A stretch of DNA of 57,257 nucleotides from Gemmatimonadales bacterium (GTDB lineage Bacteria; Gemmatimonadota; Glassbacteria; GWA2-58-10): positions 1 through 57,257 of the forward strand of contig JAJRTS010000102.1 in assembly GCA_024278175.1 (NCBI GenBank). Reading direction: 5' to 3'. A program made the translations under genes and the position numbers. Below are positions 1-8,455 of this stretch, piece by piece. The notes beneath the pieces are model-generated. The model made no database searches, was not told the DNA's origin, and saw only the letters and a list, made by a program, of their open reading frames with translations. Position 1 is the stretch's first letter. The number at the start of each line of letters is the position of its first letter.

Positions 1-98
1 AAATGATACTTCGTATCGTATACCGCATGACTTGTTCTCTTTGGTCTCATGAGGTAATTATAGCACTTATTCCTGCCTGCGGCAGGAGAACTTTTCAT

Positions 99-117
99 CC
101 CCGTTTACAAAACGGGG
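99..117 (-). terminator. Stem-loop downstream of the dockerin gene
   Basis: A perfect 8-bp inverted repeat, CCCCGTTT (99-106) and AAACGGGG (110-117), lies three bases beyond the stop codon of the dockerin gene. Its place fits a transcription terminator for that gene, but no good T-run follows on the minus strand, so rho-independent function is only possible. A second short palindrome, CCTGCCTGCGGCAGG, sits at about 72-86. I see no gene in 1-120. Confidence 0.4.
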
Positions 118-120
118 TAT

Positions 121-627
121 TCAAGTTCTGTTCCTCATAAAGTCCGCCCTGTCAATTTCGTGGCTGCTGTAAATATGGTACTGGTCTCTGACTCCATTGT
201 TTTCCCATGACTGGGAGTAAGCATAGACAAAAGACTCCGTAAGCCAGTGGCCGCCAACCGTAGCCGCCAGTTCCAAGGGTTCTTGCATATCGCCGAACAG
301 GCGCAACAGGGCCAGCAGGTCAAATATGTCAGTCTTGCCGTTGCTGTCCAGGTCCGAATATTCAGTTAGCTGTTTGCTGCCGGAAATCCGGCGCAGGATG
401 GCCAGCAGGTCGAAAATGTTAATCGACCCATTCTGGTCAACATCGCCATACTGCGGCTGAGTGCCCGTACTGTCGCCGGGGGCGGTTGCAGCTTTCAATG
501 AGCCTGTCGGGCCGGAAACAGTGACGCAGACAAGGAGCAGGGCCAATGGCAGAGCGATGGCAACAGTTCTGATCATTGTGGGCCGGGCCGGTTGAAGTGT
601 GGCTAAAATCAATCGAAAGAGCGCCAT
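121..627 (-). CDS. Small secreted protein with a type I dockerin pair
   Basis: A 168-residue protein. A hydrophobic signal segment at about residues 22-40 is followed by two calcium-loop repeats: DVDQNGSINIFDLL near residue 63 and DLDSNGKTDIFDLL near residue 93. Each has the D-x-D-x-N-G-x-x-x-x-x-D calcium loop followed by a helix, the mark of type I dockerins, which bind cohesins. The roughly 60-residue C-terminal tail has no fold I recognise, and there is no catalytic domain. The start is uncertain: the ATG at 576 gives a more usual signal peptide, while the one at 627 lies about 30 bases after the predicted transcription start. No cohesin or scaffoldin is encoded nearby, so the partner is unknown. 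Confidence 0.8.
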   Translation of the reverse strand: MALFRLILATLQPARPTMIRTVAIALPLALLLVCVTVSGPTGSLKAATAPGDSTGTQPQYGDVDQNGSINIFDLLAILRRISGSKQLTEYSDLDSNGKTDIFDLLALLRLFGDMQEPLELAATVGGHWLTESFVYAYSQSWENNGVRDQYHIYSSHEIDRADFMRNRT

Positions 628-663
628 CCAGTACCAATGATGAGGGGAGGGGGGAGGTGAGTT

Positions 664-692
664 ATTGTAGTATAACGTGCGTATTGTGTCAA
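664..692 (-). promoter_or_regulatory. Sigma70-type promoter for the dockerin gene
   Basis: On the minus strand a perfect -35 box TTGACA (687-692) is followed after exactly 17 bases by TACAAT (664-669), five of six matches to the consensus -10. Transcription would begin near 657, about 30 bases ahead of the first ATG of the dockerin gene. Confidence 0.7.
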
Positions 693-810
693 TAAATAGA
701 TCGAATATGTCTTGGAGATATTATCGCTGCCGCTGCTGCAAATCGTTGCCGTCGCCTTTTTCCTTTCCGGCTCAGTCTTTTTTTCTTACCTTTACTTCCC
801 GGTCCCTTAG

Positions 811-985
811 CCCGGATTATTCATAAAAGGTCGTAGCGAGACAAAGAAGTCCTTGGCGAAACGCGCAGTTGGAGCGATTTTTCCTTTGCAGGCGTACTGG
901 CAGTACGTTGAAAAGAAAAATCGTGAACCCAGCGTTGCAGCCGTGGAATTCAAAGTCGCAGTAGATTTTTTATGAATAATCCGGG
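811..985. mobile_element. MITE-like non-coding element with terminal inverted repeats
   Basis: The ends CCCGGATTATTCATAAAA (811-828) and TTTTATGAATAATCCGGG (968-985) are perfect 18-base inverted repeats around about 140 bases with no gene. A second nested inverted repeat, CGATTTTTC and GAAAAATCG, lies inside, so the transcript could fold on itself. TTAG occurs immediately outside both ends (807-810 and 986-989), as expected of a 4-bp target duplication. It encodes no transposase and would need one in trans. It fills most of the spacer between the dockerin gene and ruvX. Bases 693-806 hold nothing I recognise. Confidence 0.75.
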
Positions 986-1050
986 TTAGCTGGCAACCGA
1001 AGTTGGCCGGGTACTTGTTTTGATCGCGTTTATCGCGGCGGGAGAACCGG

Positions 1051-1518
1051 ATGGGCCGGATAATGGGAGTGGACTACGGCGAGCGCAGGATCGGCCTGGC
1101 TGTCAGCGATATGAGCGCGGTACTGGCCGCCAACCCGCTGTCTACTCTCGACCGCAAGGCGCTCCGGGGCGCCCCGGAGGATGAAGTCGCACGGCTGGCC
1201 GCACAGTGGGAAGTGGAGCAGATAGTGGTGGGTCTGCCGCTGAACATGGATGGCTCCCACGGGCCGGCTGCCGAGGCGGCCGGAGAATTCGCTGTCAGGT
1301 TGGCCGAGATAAGCGGATTACCGGTAAAAAACTGGGATGAGCGCCTGACTACCGTGGTTGCCCGGCGCGTACAGGTGGAACTCAATATCCCGCGCGGTAA
1401 ACGTAGACAAAAGGGCAGGCTCGATCGTACCGCCGCCCTGCTGCTGCTGCAGAACTATCTCGATTACCGGGCCACACAGGGTTCCGCGCCCGGCGAGGAT
1501 CGTGCCCCGGCGGATTAA
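1051..1518 (+). CDS. ruvX: Putative pre-16S rRNA nuclease RuvX/YqgF
   Basis: A 155-residue protein of the RNase H-like YqgF/RuvX family. Members act in 5' maturation of 16S rRNA and were first annotated as Holliday-junction resolvases. The active-site segments are visible: VDYGERRIGLAVSD at the N-terminus, VGLPLNMDGS in the middle and WDERLTT near residue 93. Length is normal, allowing for a short disordered tail. GGGAG (1040-1044) sits six bases ahead of the ATG. A dispersed repeat begins just after the stop codon, and mltG follows, a gene often found beside ruvX in bacteria. Confidence 0.9.
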   Translation: MGRIMGVDYGERRIGLAVSDMSAVLAANPLSTLDRKALRGAPEDEVARLAAQWEVEQIVVGLPLNMDGSHGPAAEAAGEFAVRLAEISGLPVKNWDERLTTVVARRVQVELNIPRGKRRQKGRLDRTAALLLLQNYLDYRATQGSAPGEDRAPAD

Positions 1519-1522
1519 CTGA

Positions 1523-1678
1523 TAGCAGCGTGTTGAAAAATAGGAAAAATTGGGGATAGGGGTTGTCAAGGGCCGTTCCCCGTTGTTGCTGGCCGAAGAT
1601 CGGCGGGAACAATGTAACTGCTTGTATATAATAAATAGCGAAATCAGTAAAGAACGGCTTGTCTTGCCCTTGACAACC
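1523..1678 (+). repeat. Dispersed repeat copy A, foldable
   Basis: This block matches 8311-8455 in inverted orientation and, in its core, 54955-55006. It starts with TAGCAGCGTGTTGAAA just after the ruvX stop. GGTTGTCAAGGGC (1561-1573) is exactly complementary to GCCCTTGACAACC (1666-1678), and CCGTTC (1573-1578) to GAACGG (1652-1657), so about 118 bases can form one long stem. Inside it, GCTGG (1588-1592) and TCGGC (1600-1604) frame a 7-base loop. Both outer ends read TTGACA outward, a possible -35 box. No protein is encoded. Confidence 0.75.
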
Positions 1679-1703
1679 AACCAGACGAAATATTTCATTC
1701 GAA

Positions 1704-1727
1704 GGCGTTGAACGTTTTTTCAACGCC
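1704..1727. other. Perfect 9-bp hairpin upstream of mltG
   Basis: GGCGTTGAA (1704-1712) and TTCAACGCC (1719-1727) form a perfect stem around a T-rich loop, 42 bases before the mltG start. No T-run follows, so it may be an mRNA stabiliser or protein site rather than a terminator. Confidence 0.45.
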
Positions 1728-1769
1728 CCTCCAAGCCGTGGCAAAGCATGGAACGCACGAGAAAGACTG

Positions 1770-2795
1770 ATGGATAGACCGGAAAAAATATCCCGCACCG
1801 CCCTGCCGCTCTGGGGCGTGTTCCTGTTGTTTTTCTTCACCAACACTCTCCTGCTGGGCTTGTTTTACCTTACCCTCTCTCCCGCCCGCGGTGATAACGT
1901 CAAGGTCCACGTGCCCAGCGGAGCCTCCCTGGGCGCTATCGCGCAAATCCTGGAAGACAACCACGTGATCCGCAGCCCGCTGGCGTTCAAGGCGGTCACG
2001 AAAATACGCGGCCTGGAGAGCAGCCTCAGGGCCGGAGACTATCTTATCCCGCCGGGCGAGAGTTTGTGGGAGACTGTCTCGCTGATGACCACCGGCCGCG
2101 GCGACATGGTGCGCTTCACTATCCCCGAGGGACTGACCGACAAACAGATGGTCCAGCGGGTGAGCGTTGCGCTGGAGGGAATCGACAGGGAAAGGCTGTT
2201 AGCCCTGGTGCAGGGAGACTCGCTGGCCCGCGAGCTGGGTCTGGAGGTCCCCCGGTTGATCGGCTACCTGTTTCCGGATACCTATTTCGTACCGCCGGGA
2301 ATCAGTGAGGAAGGGCTCGTGAGGCTGATGGTTGAGAATTTCATCAGCGTTTACGATGAGCTGGCCGCGCAGGGTGAGCCGCCCGCCGGGATGAGCCGCC
2401 ACCAGAGTGTGATCCTGGCTTCGATAGTGGAAAAAGAGGCCGTACTCGATAGCGAGCGGCCGATTATCAGCTCGGTTTTTCTAAACCGTTTGAAGCGCAA
2501 GCGGCCGCTGGAATCCTGCGCCACAGTGCTGTTCGTGCTGGGCAAACACAAGAGCCGCCTGCTCTACCGCGATCTGGAGGTCAAGTCGCCATACAACACC
2601 TACCTTCATCAGGGCCTGCCCCCCGGACCGATCTGCAATCCCGGACGGGCCAGTCTCAAAGCCGCTCTTCAGCCCGCCGAAACAAACTATCTCTATTTTG
2701 TGGCCCGCGGCGACGGGAGCCATTCGTTCAACCGTTCACTGGTAGAGCACAACAGGGCCAAGAACCGTTTCCGCGGGTCCGGCCGGGGCGGATGA
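1770..2795 (+). CDS. mltG: Endolytic peptidoglycan transglycosylase MltG
   Basis: A 341-residue YceG/MltG family protein. MltG is a membrane-anchored lytic transglycosylase that cuts nascent glycan strands and so sets their length. One N-terminal membrane segment (about residues 13-34) is followed by a LysM-like subdomain and the catalytic domain. The family signature ASIVEKEA, carrying the catalytic Glu, lies near residue 215, followed by VFLNRL, SPYNTY and GLPPGPICNPG. Length is typical. The ribosome-binding site is weak (GAGAAAG), and the repeat upstream may affect expression. Confidence 0.93.
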   Translation: MDRPEKISRTALPLWGVFLLFFFTNTLLLGLFYLTLSPARGDNVKVHVPSGASLGAIAQILEDNHVIRSPLAFKAVTKIRGLESSLRAGDYLIPPGESLWETVSLMTTGRGDMVRFTIPEGLTDKQMVQRVSVALEGIDRERLLALVQGDSLARELGLEVPRLIGYLFPDTYFVPPGISEEGLVRLMVENFISVYDELAAQGEPPAGMSRHQSVILASIVEKEAVLDSERPIISSVFLNRLKRKRPLESCATVLFVLGKHKSRLLYRDLEVKSPYNTYLHQGLPPGPICNPGRASLKAALQPAETNYLYFVARGDGSHSFNRSLVEHNRAKNRFRGSGRGG

Positions 2796-2832
2796 GACTC
2801 CCGGTCCGCCCAGCCGCCCGCGCGGCGCGTCC

Positions 2833-2862
2833 TTGACAGCATATGCGGCATATGAGTAAGTT
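2833..2862 (+). promoter_or_regulatory. Possible promoter ahead of pgi
   Basis: A perfect TTGACA (2833-2838) lies 18 bases before TAAGTT (2857-2862), a weak -10 box. The spacer holds the near-palindrome GCATATGCGGCATATG. It would serve pgi and perhaps the genes after it. The -10 match is poor, so this is tentative. Confidence 0.35.
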
Positions 2863-2966
2863 TAATCTCCCGCGGTAACCGGGATCGATCCGGACAATAT
2901 GCTCCATGCGGCGGCCCGCTGAGGCCCTCGCGTTTACCTTAAGAAAACTGGCAATGGAGGAATCCC

Positions 2967-4409
2967 ATGTCCAGGTGGCGTTCCAAGAGATGGCAGCGCC
3001 GGATGAGCTTGAAACTCGACTTCAACTACATGATGAGCGAGTTTCTGGGAGAGGCCAACGGCATCAGCGCGGACGACCTGAGGGGGCTGCGTGAAGTGGC
3101 CGTGAAGCTGCATCAGGAGCTCTCCGAGGGCCGCGCCGGCGGCAATATCGGGTTCTACGACCTGCCCTACGATCAGGACACTGTCGAGGCTATCGAAAAG
3201 TTCGCAGGTAAGGCAATCAAACAGTACGAAAACGTGGTTCTGCTCGGTATCGGCGGCTCCAGCCTGGGGCCGCGCGCCCTGCACTCCGCCCTGGCCGGCG
3301 GACAGTGGGCCAACATGGCCGACTACAAGGGCCGTGGTAAAATCCCCCGCTTCTTTTTCGCCGACAATATCGACCCGGACACGTTCGCGCGAATTCTGGG
3401 GTTCGCCGAGCCGAGAAAGACCCTGTTCCTGGTGGTGACCAAGAGCGGCACCACCGCCGAGACCATGAGCCAGTTCCTGATCGTGCGCGACATGCTCGAG
3501 CGCAAGCTGGGTAAAAACAAGGTGGCCAAGCATCTGGTGGCGGTTACCGACGCCCAGAACGGCCGCCTGCGCAACGTGGCCGACCGCGAGGGACTGACCA
3601 ATTTTATCATCCCGGCCAATGTGGGCGGGCGCTTCAGTATTTTTACACCCGTGGGCCTGCTGCCTGCCGCGCTGATGGGGATCGATATTCGTCAACTGCT
3701 GGCCGGGGCCGCGGCAATGGACGGGCGCACAAAAGAATGCGACCTTCACACCAACCCCGCCTATGTGGCCGCGGCGCTGCTGTTTCTGGCCGACCGCACC
3801 CACGGGCGCAATATCGACGTGATGTTCAGCTACAGCGACGCCCTGTTCGAAGTGGCCGACTGGTTCCGTCAACTGTGGGCCGAGAGCCTGGGCAAAAAAC
3901 ACTCGCTCTCCGGCAAGGACGTGTTCTGCGGCCTGACTCCCGTGAGCGCGCTGGGAGTCACCGACCAGCACTCCCAGACCCAGCTCTACATGGAAGGCCC
4001 GTTCGACAAGGTGACGATTTTTCTGGCTGTGGAGCAGTTCGGCCAGAGTATGCCCATTCCCACGCTCTACGACGGCCTGCCGGACCTTCATTACCTGGGC
4101 GGCCATAGCCTGGAGGAATTGTTCCAGGCCGAGCGCAAAGCCACCGAGTACGCCATGCTCCAGGCCGGTCGGCCCAGCATGACAATCACCGTGCCGGAGG
4201 TTAACCCGTTTACCCTGGGACAGTTGCTTTACATGCTGGAGGTTCAGACCGCGTTCGCCGGTGGGCTTTACAACATCAACCCGTTCGATCAGCCCGGTGT
4301 GGAACTGGGCAAGAAGCTGACCTACGGGATGATGGGCCGCCAGGGTTTCGAACAGGTGCGGGAAGACTACGCCAACAGGCAGCCCAAACAGGACAAGTAC
4401 GAGATTTGA
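2967..4409 (+). CDS. pgi: Glucose-6-phosphate isomerase
   Basis: A 480-residue sugar isomerase interconverting glucose-6-phosphate and fructose-6-phosphate in the cytosol. Visible family features are GIGGSSLGPRAL near residue 92, the phosphosugar-binding TKSGTTAET near residue 157, the active-site stretch LWAESLGKK near residue 305, the catalytic-His region TDQHSQTQLY near 330, and a C-terminal Lys in LGKKLTYG. The size fits the shorter bacterial Pgi group. GGAGG (2956-2960) stands six bases before this ATG, which supports it over an internal Met at codon 13. With manA and glgX in the same window it feeds hexose-phosphate metabolism. Confidence 0.93.
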   Translation: MSRWRSKRWQRRMSLKLDFNYMMSEFLGEANGISADDLRGLREVAVKLHQELSEGRAGGNIGFYDLPYDQDTVEAIEKFAGKAIKQYENVVLLGIGGSSLGPRALHSALAGGQWANMADYKGRGKIPRFFFADNIDPDTFARILGFAEPRKTLFLVVTKSGTTAETMSQFLIVRDMLERKLGKNKVAKHLVAVTDAQNGRLRNVADREGLTNFIIPANVGGRFSIFTPVGLLPAALMGIDIRQLLAGAAAMDGRTKECDLHTNPAYVAAALLFLADRTHGRNIDVMFSYSDALFEVADWFRQLWAESLGKKHSLSGKDVFCGLTPVSALGVTDQHSQTQLYMEGPFDKVTIFLAVEQFGQSMPIPTLYDGLPDLHYLGGHSLEELFQAERKATEYAMLQAGRPSMTITVPEVNPFTLGQLLYMLEVQTAFAGGLYNINPFDQPGVELGKKLTYGMMGRQGFEQVREDYANRQPKQDKYEI

Positions 4410-4512
4410 CGCTTATGGTTCCGGCCTGTAAACAGATCAGTCGCTAAGGGCGCGCCGTGCCGTGCCCCCGCGATGATTTTCGCTACGAAAGATAATGACT
4501 GGAGAACTGTGG

Positions 4513-4911
4513 ATGTCAGATTATACGGAATTAATTGACCAGTGTAAGTTCGACGACAAGGGGCTGTTGACCGCGGTGGCTCAGGACGCAGAGACCGGCG
4601 AGGTGCTGATGCTGGCGTTCATGAACCGCGAGGCGCTCCGGATGACCCTGGAGCGCAGGGTCGCCTGTTACTGGAGCCGCTCGCGAAGCGAGCTCTGGGT
4701 TAAAGGTGAGACCAGCGGCCACATGCAGGAAGTTCAGCAGATCACTGTCGACTGCGACATGGACGCGCTGGTGCTGAAAGTGAAGCAGAAGGGCGGCGCC
4801 TGCCACGTGGGCTACCGCAGTTGCTTCTACCGCACGATTGAGCGGGACGGCACGCTGACCGTTACCGGCGAGAAAGTGTTCGACGAGGACGATGTCTACG
4901 GCAAAAAGTGA
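4513..4911 (+). CDS. hisI: Phosphoribosyl-AMP cyclohydrolase
   Basis: This protein of about 132 residues opens the adenine ring of phosphoribosyl-AMP, the third step of histidine synthesis. The family pattern is clear: [35 protein letters not shown] with its metal-binding aspartates, and [14 protein letters not shown] with zinc-binding cysteines. It lacks the HisE domain, so it is the single-function form. I place the start at 4513 because GGAG (4501-4504) lies eight bases ahead; an in-frame ATG at 4495 lacks such a site. No other his gene is present, and the gene overlaps tyrA by 20 bases, suggesting coupled translation. Confidence 0.92.
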   Translation: MSDYTELIDQCKFDDKGLLTAVAQDAETGEVLMLAFMNREALRMTLERRVACYWSRSRSELWVKGETSGHMQEVQQITVDCDMDALVLKVKQKGGACHVGYRSCFYRTIERDGTLTVTGEKVFDEDDVYGKK

Positions 4912-6022
4912 TAAATCCCCGGCGCCGCTGTTCGGCACGCTGGCGGTCTATGGGGTCGGGCTGATCGGCGGTTCGCTGGCGGCTGCCTGCAAGCGGGGCC
5001 GGCTGGTGGAGCGGGTGCTGGGTATCAGCCGGGCAAGTACGATCGACAAGGCTCTCGAACTGGGAGTGATCGACGAGGGGTTCGTGCGTGAGCGCGCCGC
5101 CCAGGCGCTGGGCCGGGCCGACCTGGTTGTGCTGGGCGGGCCTGTGCGGGTGATCCTCGACCAGTTGAGCACAATCGGCCCGCTGCTTAAGGCCGGGGCG
5201 GTCGTAACCGATGTCGGCAGCACCAAGCGCGCCGTAGTAAAGGCGGCGCTGGAGCACCTGCCGGACTCGGTCCACTTTGTCGGCGGCCACCCGATGGCCG
5301 GGGCGGAGACCACCGGCGTACAGGGCGCCGACCCGTTCCTGTTCCAGAACGCGGTCTACGTGATCTGTCCCCCGGGCGAGGCCGACCGGATGCACGCGGA
5401 CAGGTTCTCGGCTCTGGCCCAGGCGCTGGGCGCACGCGTGCTGATTACCAGCCCGGAGAACCACGACCGGATCGCCGCCACGATCAGCCACCTGCCGCAA
5501 CTGGTGGCGGTTGCCATGATGAACCTGGCCGCACAGTTCAACGACCAGGACGGGGATACGCTCAAGCTGGCCGCCGGCGGCTTCCGCGACATCACCCGGA
5601 TCGCCTCCAGCCCGTTCGGCATCTGGAGCGACATCCTGGCCACCAACTCCGATGAGATCCGCCAGCGGATAGACTCGCTGATCGGCTCTCTGGAATCGCT
5701 CAGGAAGCTGGTCGGGACCGGGGAGATGGCGGCTGTTTTCGAGCGCGCCGCCCGCAGCCGCGCCCTAATCCACAAGGACACCAAGGGGTTCCTCTCGCCG
5801 CTGTTCGAGGTGATTGTCACCGCACCGGACGAGGTGGGCGTGATCGAGCGTCTCGCTGCCGGGCTGGCCGGAGAGCGGATAAACATCAAGGATATCGAGG
5901 TGCTCAAGGTGCGCCAGGGCGAGGGCGGCACGATCAAGCTCGGTTTCGCCACCGAACCGGACCGCGCCGGCGCTGTCCGGATTCTGGGTTCCCTGGGTTT
6001 CCCTGCCCGCTCCCGTGACTGA
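4892..6022 (+). CDS. tyrA: Prephenate dehydrogenase with C-terminal ACT domain
   Basis: A 376-residue NAD(P)-dependent dehydrogenase of tyrosine synthesis, oxidising prephenate (or arogenate; specificity cannot be read here). The dinucleotide motif GVGLIGGSL is near residue 15. [12 protein letters not shown] near residue 129 and the conserved ISHLPQ near 192 are diagnostic. About 75 C-terminal residues ([16 protein letters not shown] onward) look like an ACT domain, which usually carries feedback control by an amino acid. The gene overlaps both hisI and, if the GTG start is used, aroA, pointing to one polycistronic message. Confidence 0.93.
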   Translation: MSTAKSDKSPAPLFGTLAVYGVGLIGGSLAAACKRGRLVERVLGISRASTIDKALELGVIDEGFVRERAAQALGRADLVVLGGPVRVILDQLSTIGPLLKAGAVVTDVGSTKRAVVKAALEHLPDSVHFVGGHPMAGAETTGVQGADPFLFQNAVYVICPPGEADRMHADRFSALAQALGARVLITSPENHDRIAATISHLPQLVAVAMMNLAAQFNDQDGDTLKLAAGGFRDITRIASSPFGIWSDILATNSDEIRQRIDSLIGSLESLRKLVGTGEMAAVFERAARSRALIHKDTKGFLSPLFEVIVTAPDEVGVIERLAAGLAGERINIKDIEVLKVRQGEGGTIKLGFATEPDRAGAVRILGSLGFPARSRD

Positions 6023-6041
6023 TAATATTCCGGAACTTCTT

Positions 6042-7334
6042 ATGAATAAACTAATTACATCCGCAGGTAAATTCTCCGGAACAGTCCGTGTGCCCGGCGA
6101 CAAGTCGATCAGCCATCGCGCGTTGATGTTCTCCGCCATGGCCGGGGGCGAAAGCGCTCTGACTGGTCTGGCCACGGGCAGGGACGTAGCAAGCACAGCG
6201 GCCTGCCTGCGCGCCCTGGGCGCTGACATCGGCCAACCGGATGGGGGTGTGGGCGCGGTAAAGGTGCTCGGCCATGGTGGGGGACGGTTCGCCCGGCCCG
6301 CCGATGTGCTCGACGCCGGCAACTCGGGGACCACTATCCGCCTGCTCTCGGGGATTCTGGCAGGGCAGGAGTTCGCTGTGACGATCAGCGGTGACAAGTA
6401 CCTTCGCCGCCGCCCGATGAAACGGGTGCTCGACCCGCTGGCGGCTATGGGCGCCGTGATTGACAGCCGGGGCGGCCTGCCGCCGCTCACTATCCACGGC
6501 GGCGGGCTGAGCGGGATAGAATACAAACTGCCGGTGCCCAGCGCGCAGGTAAAGTCGTGCGTACTGCTGGCCGGACTTTTTGCCGCCGGGGCCACGACAG
6601 TGGTGGAGAGTATGCCCAGCCGCGACCATACCGAGCGCCTGCTGCCGATTTTCGGCGTGCCGGTTGAGCGGGGCCGCCTTCGCTGCACGGTAAACGGTGG
6701 GGCCGCGCCGCGGGCCGCCTCGCTGACAATTCCCGGCGACCCGTCATCGGCTGCCTTTTTCGCCGCAGCCGCCGCGCTGGTGCCGGGTGGCAGCGTGCTG
6801 CTGGAGAATATCTGCCTCAATCCCACCCGGGCCGCTTTTTTCGACGTGCTGGAAGAGATGGGTGCGGTGGTGGAGCGGCTGGGCCGCCGCAGCGAGGCCG
6901 GAGAGCCGGTTGCCGATCTGCGGGTGGCCCACGGCGCTCTGAAGGCTTTCGATATCGGCGGCTCGATCATCCCCAGCCTGATCGACGAGGTCCCGGTGCT
7001 GGCGGTGCTGGCCGCCCTGGCCGAAGGTACCAGCCGGATCCGCGACGCGGGTGAGCTGAGAGTCAAGGAAACCGACCGCCTTAAGGCCGTGGCCGACAAC
7101 CTGTCCCGGATGGGCGCCGCGGTGCGGGAGTTGCCCGATGGGCTGGAGATCGATGGCTCCGCCCGGCTTGCGGGGGCACGGATCGACAGCTACGGCGACC
7201 ATCGGATTGCGATGGCGTTCAGCGTGGCGGGCCTGGTAGCCGATGGCGATACGGTGATCCGTGACTCGTCGTGCGCCGATATCAGTTTTCCGGGCTTTTA
7301 CAGCGAGCTGGACCGTTTGACGGGCAAGGTTTGA
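6042..7334 (+). CDS. aroA: EPSP synthase (3-phosphoshikimate 1-carboxyvinyltransferase)
   Basis: About 430 residues. The enzyme transfers enolpyruvate from PEP to shikimate-3-phosphate. Signature elements are GDKSISHRALM near the N-terminus, LDAGNSGTTIRLLSG, the substrate-binding RDHTERLL, KETDRLKAVA and YGDHRIAMAF. Two starts are possible: the ATG used here matches the family N-terminus (MNKLITSAGKFSG), while a GTG at 6015 overlaps the tyrA stop by eight bases and would add nine residues. Neither has a strong Shine-Dalgarno sequence, so translation may be coupled to tyrA. Confidence 0.94.
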   Translation: MNKLITSAGKFSGTVRVPGDKSISHRALMFSAMAGGESALTGLATGRDVASTAACLRALGADIGQPDGGVGAVKVLGHGGGRFARPADVLDAGNSGTTIRLLSGILAGQEFAVTISGDKYLRRRPMKRVLDPLAAMGAVIDSRGGLPPLTIHGGGLSGIEYKLPVPSAQVKSCVLLAGLFAAGATTVVESMPSRDHTERLLPIFGVPVERGRLRCTVNGGAAPRAASLTIPGDPSSAAFFAAAAALVPGGSVLLENICLNPTRAAFFDVLEEMGAVVERLGRRSEAGEPVADLRVAHGALKAFDIGGSIIPSLIDEVPVLAVLAALAEGTSRIRDAGELRVKETDRLKAVADNLSRMGAAVRELPDGLEIDGSARLAGARIDSYGDHRIAMAFSVAGLVADGDTVIRDSSCADISFPGFYSELDRLTGKV

Positions 7335-7403
7335 GAAGGTTACCGAACCACTCCGGATGGCAAGCATGATTTTTTGCGAAATCATCACACAGGAGGGCCG
7401 ATT

Positions 7404-8303
7404 ATGCAGCGCGAACCTATCAGTGGCAGGACCCGCGTACTTGGAGTGATCGGCGATCCGGTGGAACACAGCCTGAGTCCCCTGCTGCATAACCACGTGC
7501 TGGGCAAGCTGGGGCTGGATTACCGCTACCTGCCGTTCCACGTGCGGAGTGATCTTGGTGGTGGAGTGGTGGCGGCGATGCATACGCTGGGCCTGTCCGG
7601 TCTGAACGTGACTATTCCCCATAAGCAGGTTGTCCGCGATCAGCTCGATCTGCTCAGCGCCGAGGCCGAGGCGGTTGGCGCGGTAAACACTGTGGGCTGG
7701 GACGCCTCCGGTAACCCGATGGGTCACAACACCGATGTGGCCGGGTTCGAGAAGTCGCTGGAGATCAGGGACCTGCTCGGCCGTCTGGGCGGCGCGGCGG
7801 CGGTGGTGCTGGGCGCGGGCGGCGCGGCGCGGGCCGTGCTCTACGCCCTGGCGCGCAACGGTGTATCCCACGTTTCCGTTGTCAACCGCACTCACAGCCG
7901 GGCCGAGGAGCTTGCCGGCTGGTTTACCTACCGCTTTCCCAATGTCGGGCTTTCCGTAATTCCGCTGGCGGAGACCCGCGACCTGGCCAATGCGCTTTCC
8001 TCCGCTGCTATCATGGTCAACGTTACCCCTTTGGGCATGGCTCCCGGAACCGGGCATTCTCCGCTGCCCAACGGTGTCCTGCCGCCGGAGGGCGCGGTGG
8101 TCTACGACACGATCTACACGCCGGAGCACACGGTGCTGCTCAAGGAGGCCGGGCAGGCGGGTTGCGTTACGGTGGGCGGGTTGGACATGCTGATCATCCA
8201 GGGGATGGAATCGCTGGAATGGTGGCTGGGCTACGAGGTGGGCTGGAAAGAGATGCTCGATGAGCTGCGGGATTTGCTGAACGAAGCTCTGAGTAAGCAG
8301 TGA
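7404..8303 (+). CDS. aroE: Shikimate dehydrogenase
   Basis: A 299-residue NADPH-dependent enzyme reducing 3-dehydroshikimate to shikimate. Visible are the substrate-binding GDPVEHSLSPLLHN, the catalytic Lys in NVTIPHKQ, the catalytic Asp in GHNTDVAGF, the nucleotide motif LGAGGAARA and the C-terminal GLDMLIIQGMES. AGGAGGG (7391-7397) precedes this ATG by six bases, so I prefer it to an in-frame TTG thirty bases upstream. It closes the aromatic block tyrA-aroA-aroE. Just beyond it lies repeat copy B, shared with the converging FKBP gene. Confidence 0.94.
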   Translation: MQREPISGRTRVLGVIGDPVEHSLSPLLHNHVLGKLGLDYRYLPFHVRSDLGGGVVAAMHTLGLSGLNVTIPHKQVVRDQLDLLSAEAEAVGAVNTVGWDASGNPMGHNTDVAGFEKSLEIRDLLGRLGGAAAVVLGAGGAARAVLYALARNGVSHVSVVNRTHSRAEELAGWFTYRFPNVGLSVIPLAETRDLANALSSAAIMVNVTPLGMAPGTGHSPLPNGVLPPEGAVVYDTIYTPEHTVLLKEAGQAGCVTVGGLDMLIIQGMESLEWWLGYEVGWKEMLDELRDLLNEALSKQ

Positions 8304-8310
8304 GCTGGAA

Positions 8311-8455
8311 AAAACAAGCCGTTCCTTTTGCAAATACTGCTATTTGTGTTATACCAAGCAGCTCCATTGCTCCCGCCGACTTTCGACCGGCAACAGCGGG
8401 AAACGGCCCTTGACAACCTTTATTCCCACTTCTTTGTATATTTCAACACGCTGCT
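8311..8455 (-). repeat. Dispersed repeat copy B
   Basis: Read on the minus strand this repeats copy A: TAGCAGCGTGTTGAAA at the stop of the FKBP gene, then GGTTGTCAAGGGCCGTT, the core GCCGG-(7-base loop)-TCGGC, AGCAATGGAGCTGCTTGG, and an end in GGAACGGCTTGTT. It lacks the right arm GCCCTTGACAACC of copy A, so it is shorter. It lies between convergent aroE and FKBP genes, where it could act as a two-sided 3' end. On the plus strand its TTGACA (8411-8416) reads toward the FKBP gene. Confidence 0.72.

Noticed and set aside
121-627. Evidence for a cellulosome
   Set aside because: Only one dockerin protein is present, with no cohesin, scaffoldin or glycoside hydrolase secreted nearby.
2934-4106. 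Long open frame antisense to pgi (and similar antisense frames at 6744-8333, 13120-14742 and 52266-54470)
   Set aside because: These run opposite to genes with complete family motifs; their products are rich in His, Gln, Arg and Gly as expected from the complement of GC-rich codons, and they show no domain.
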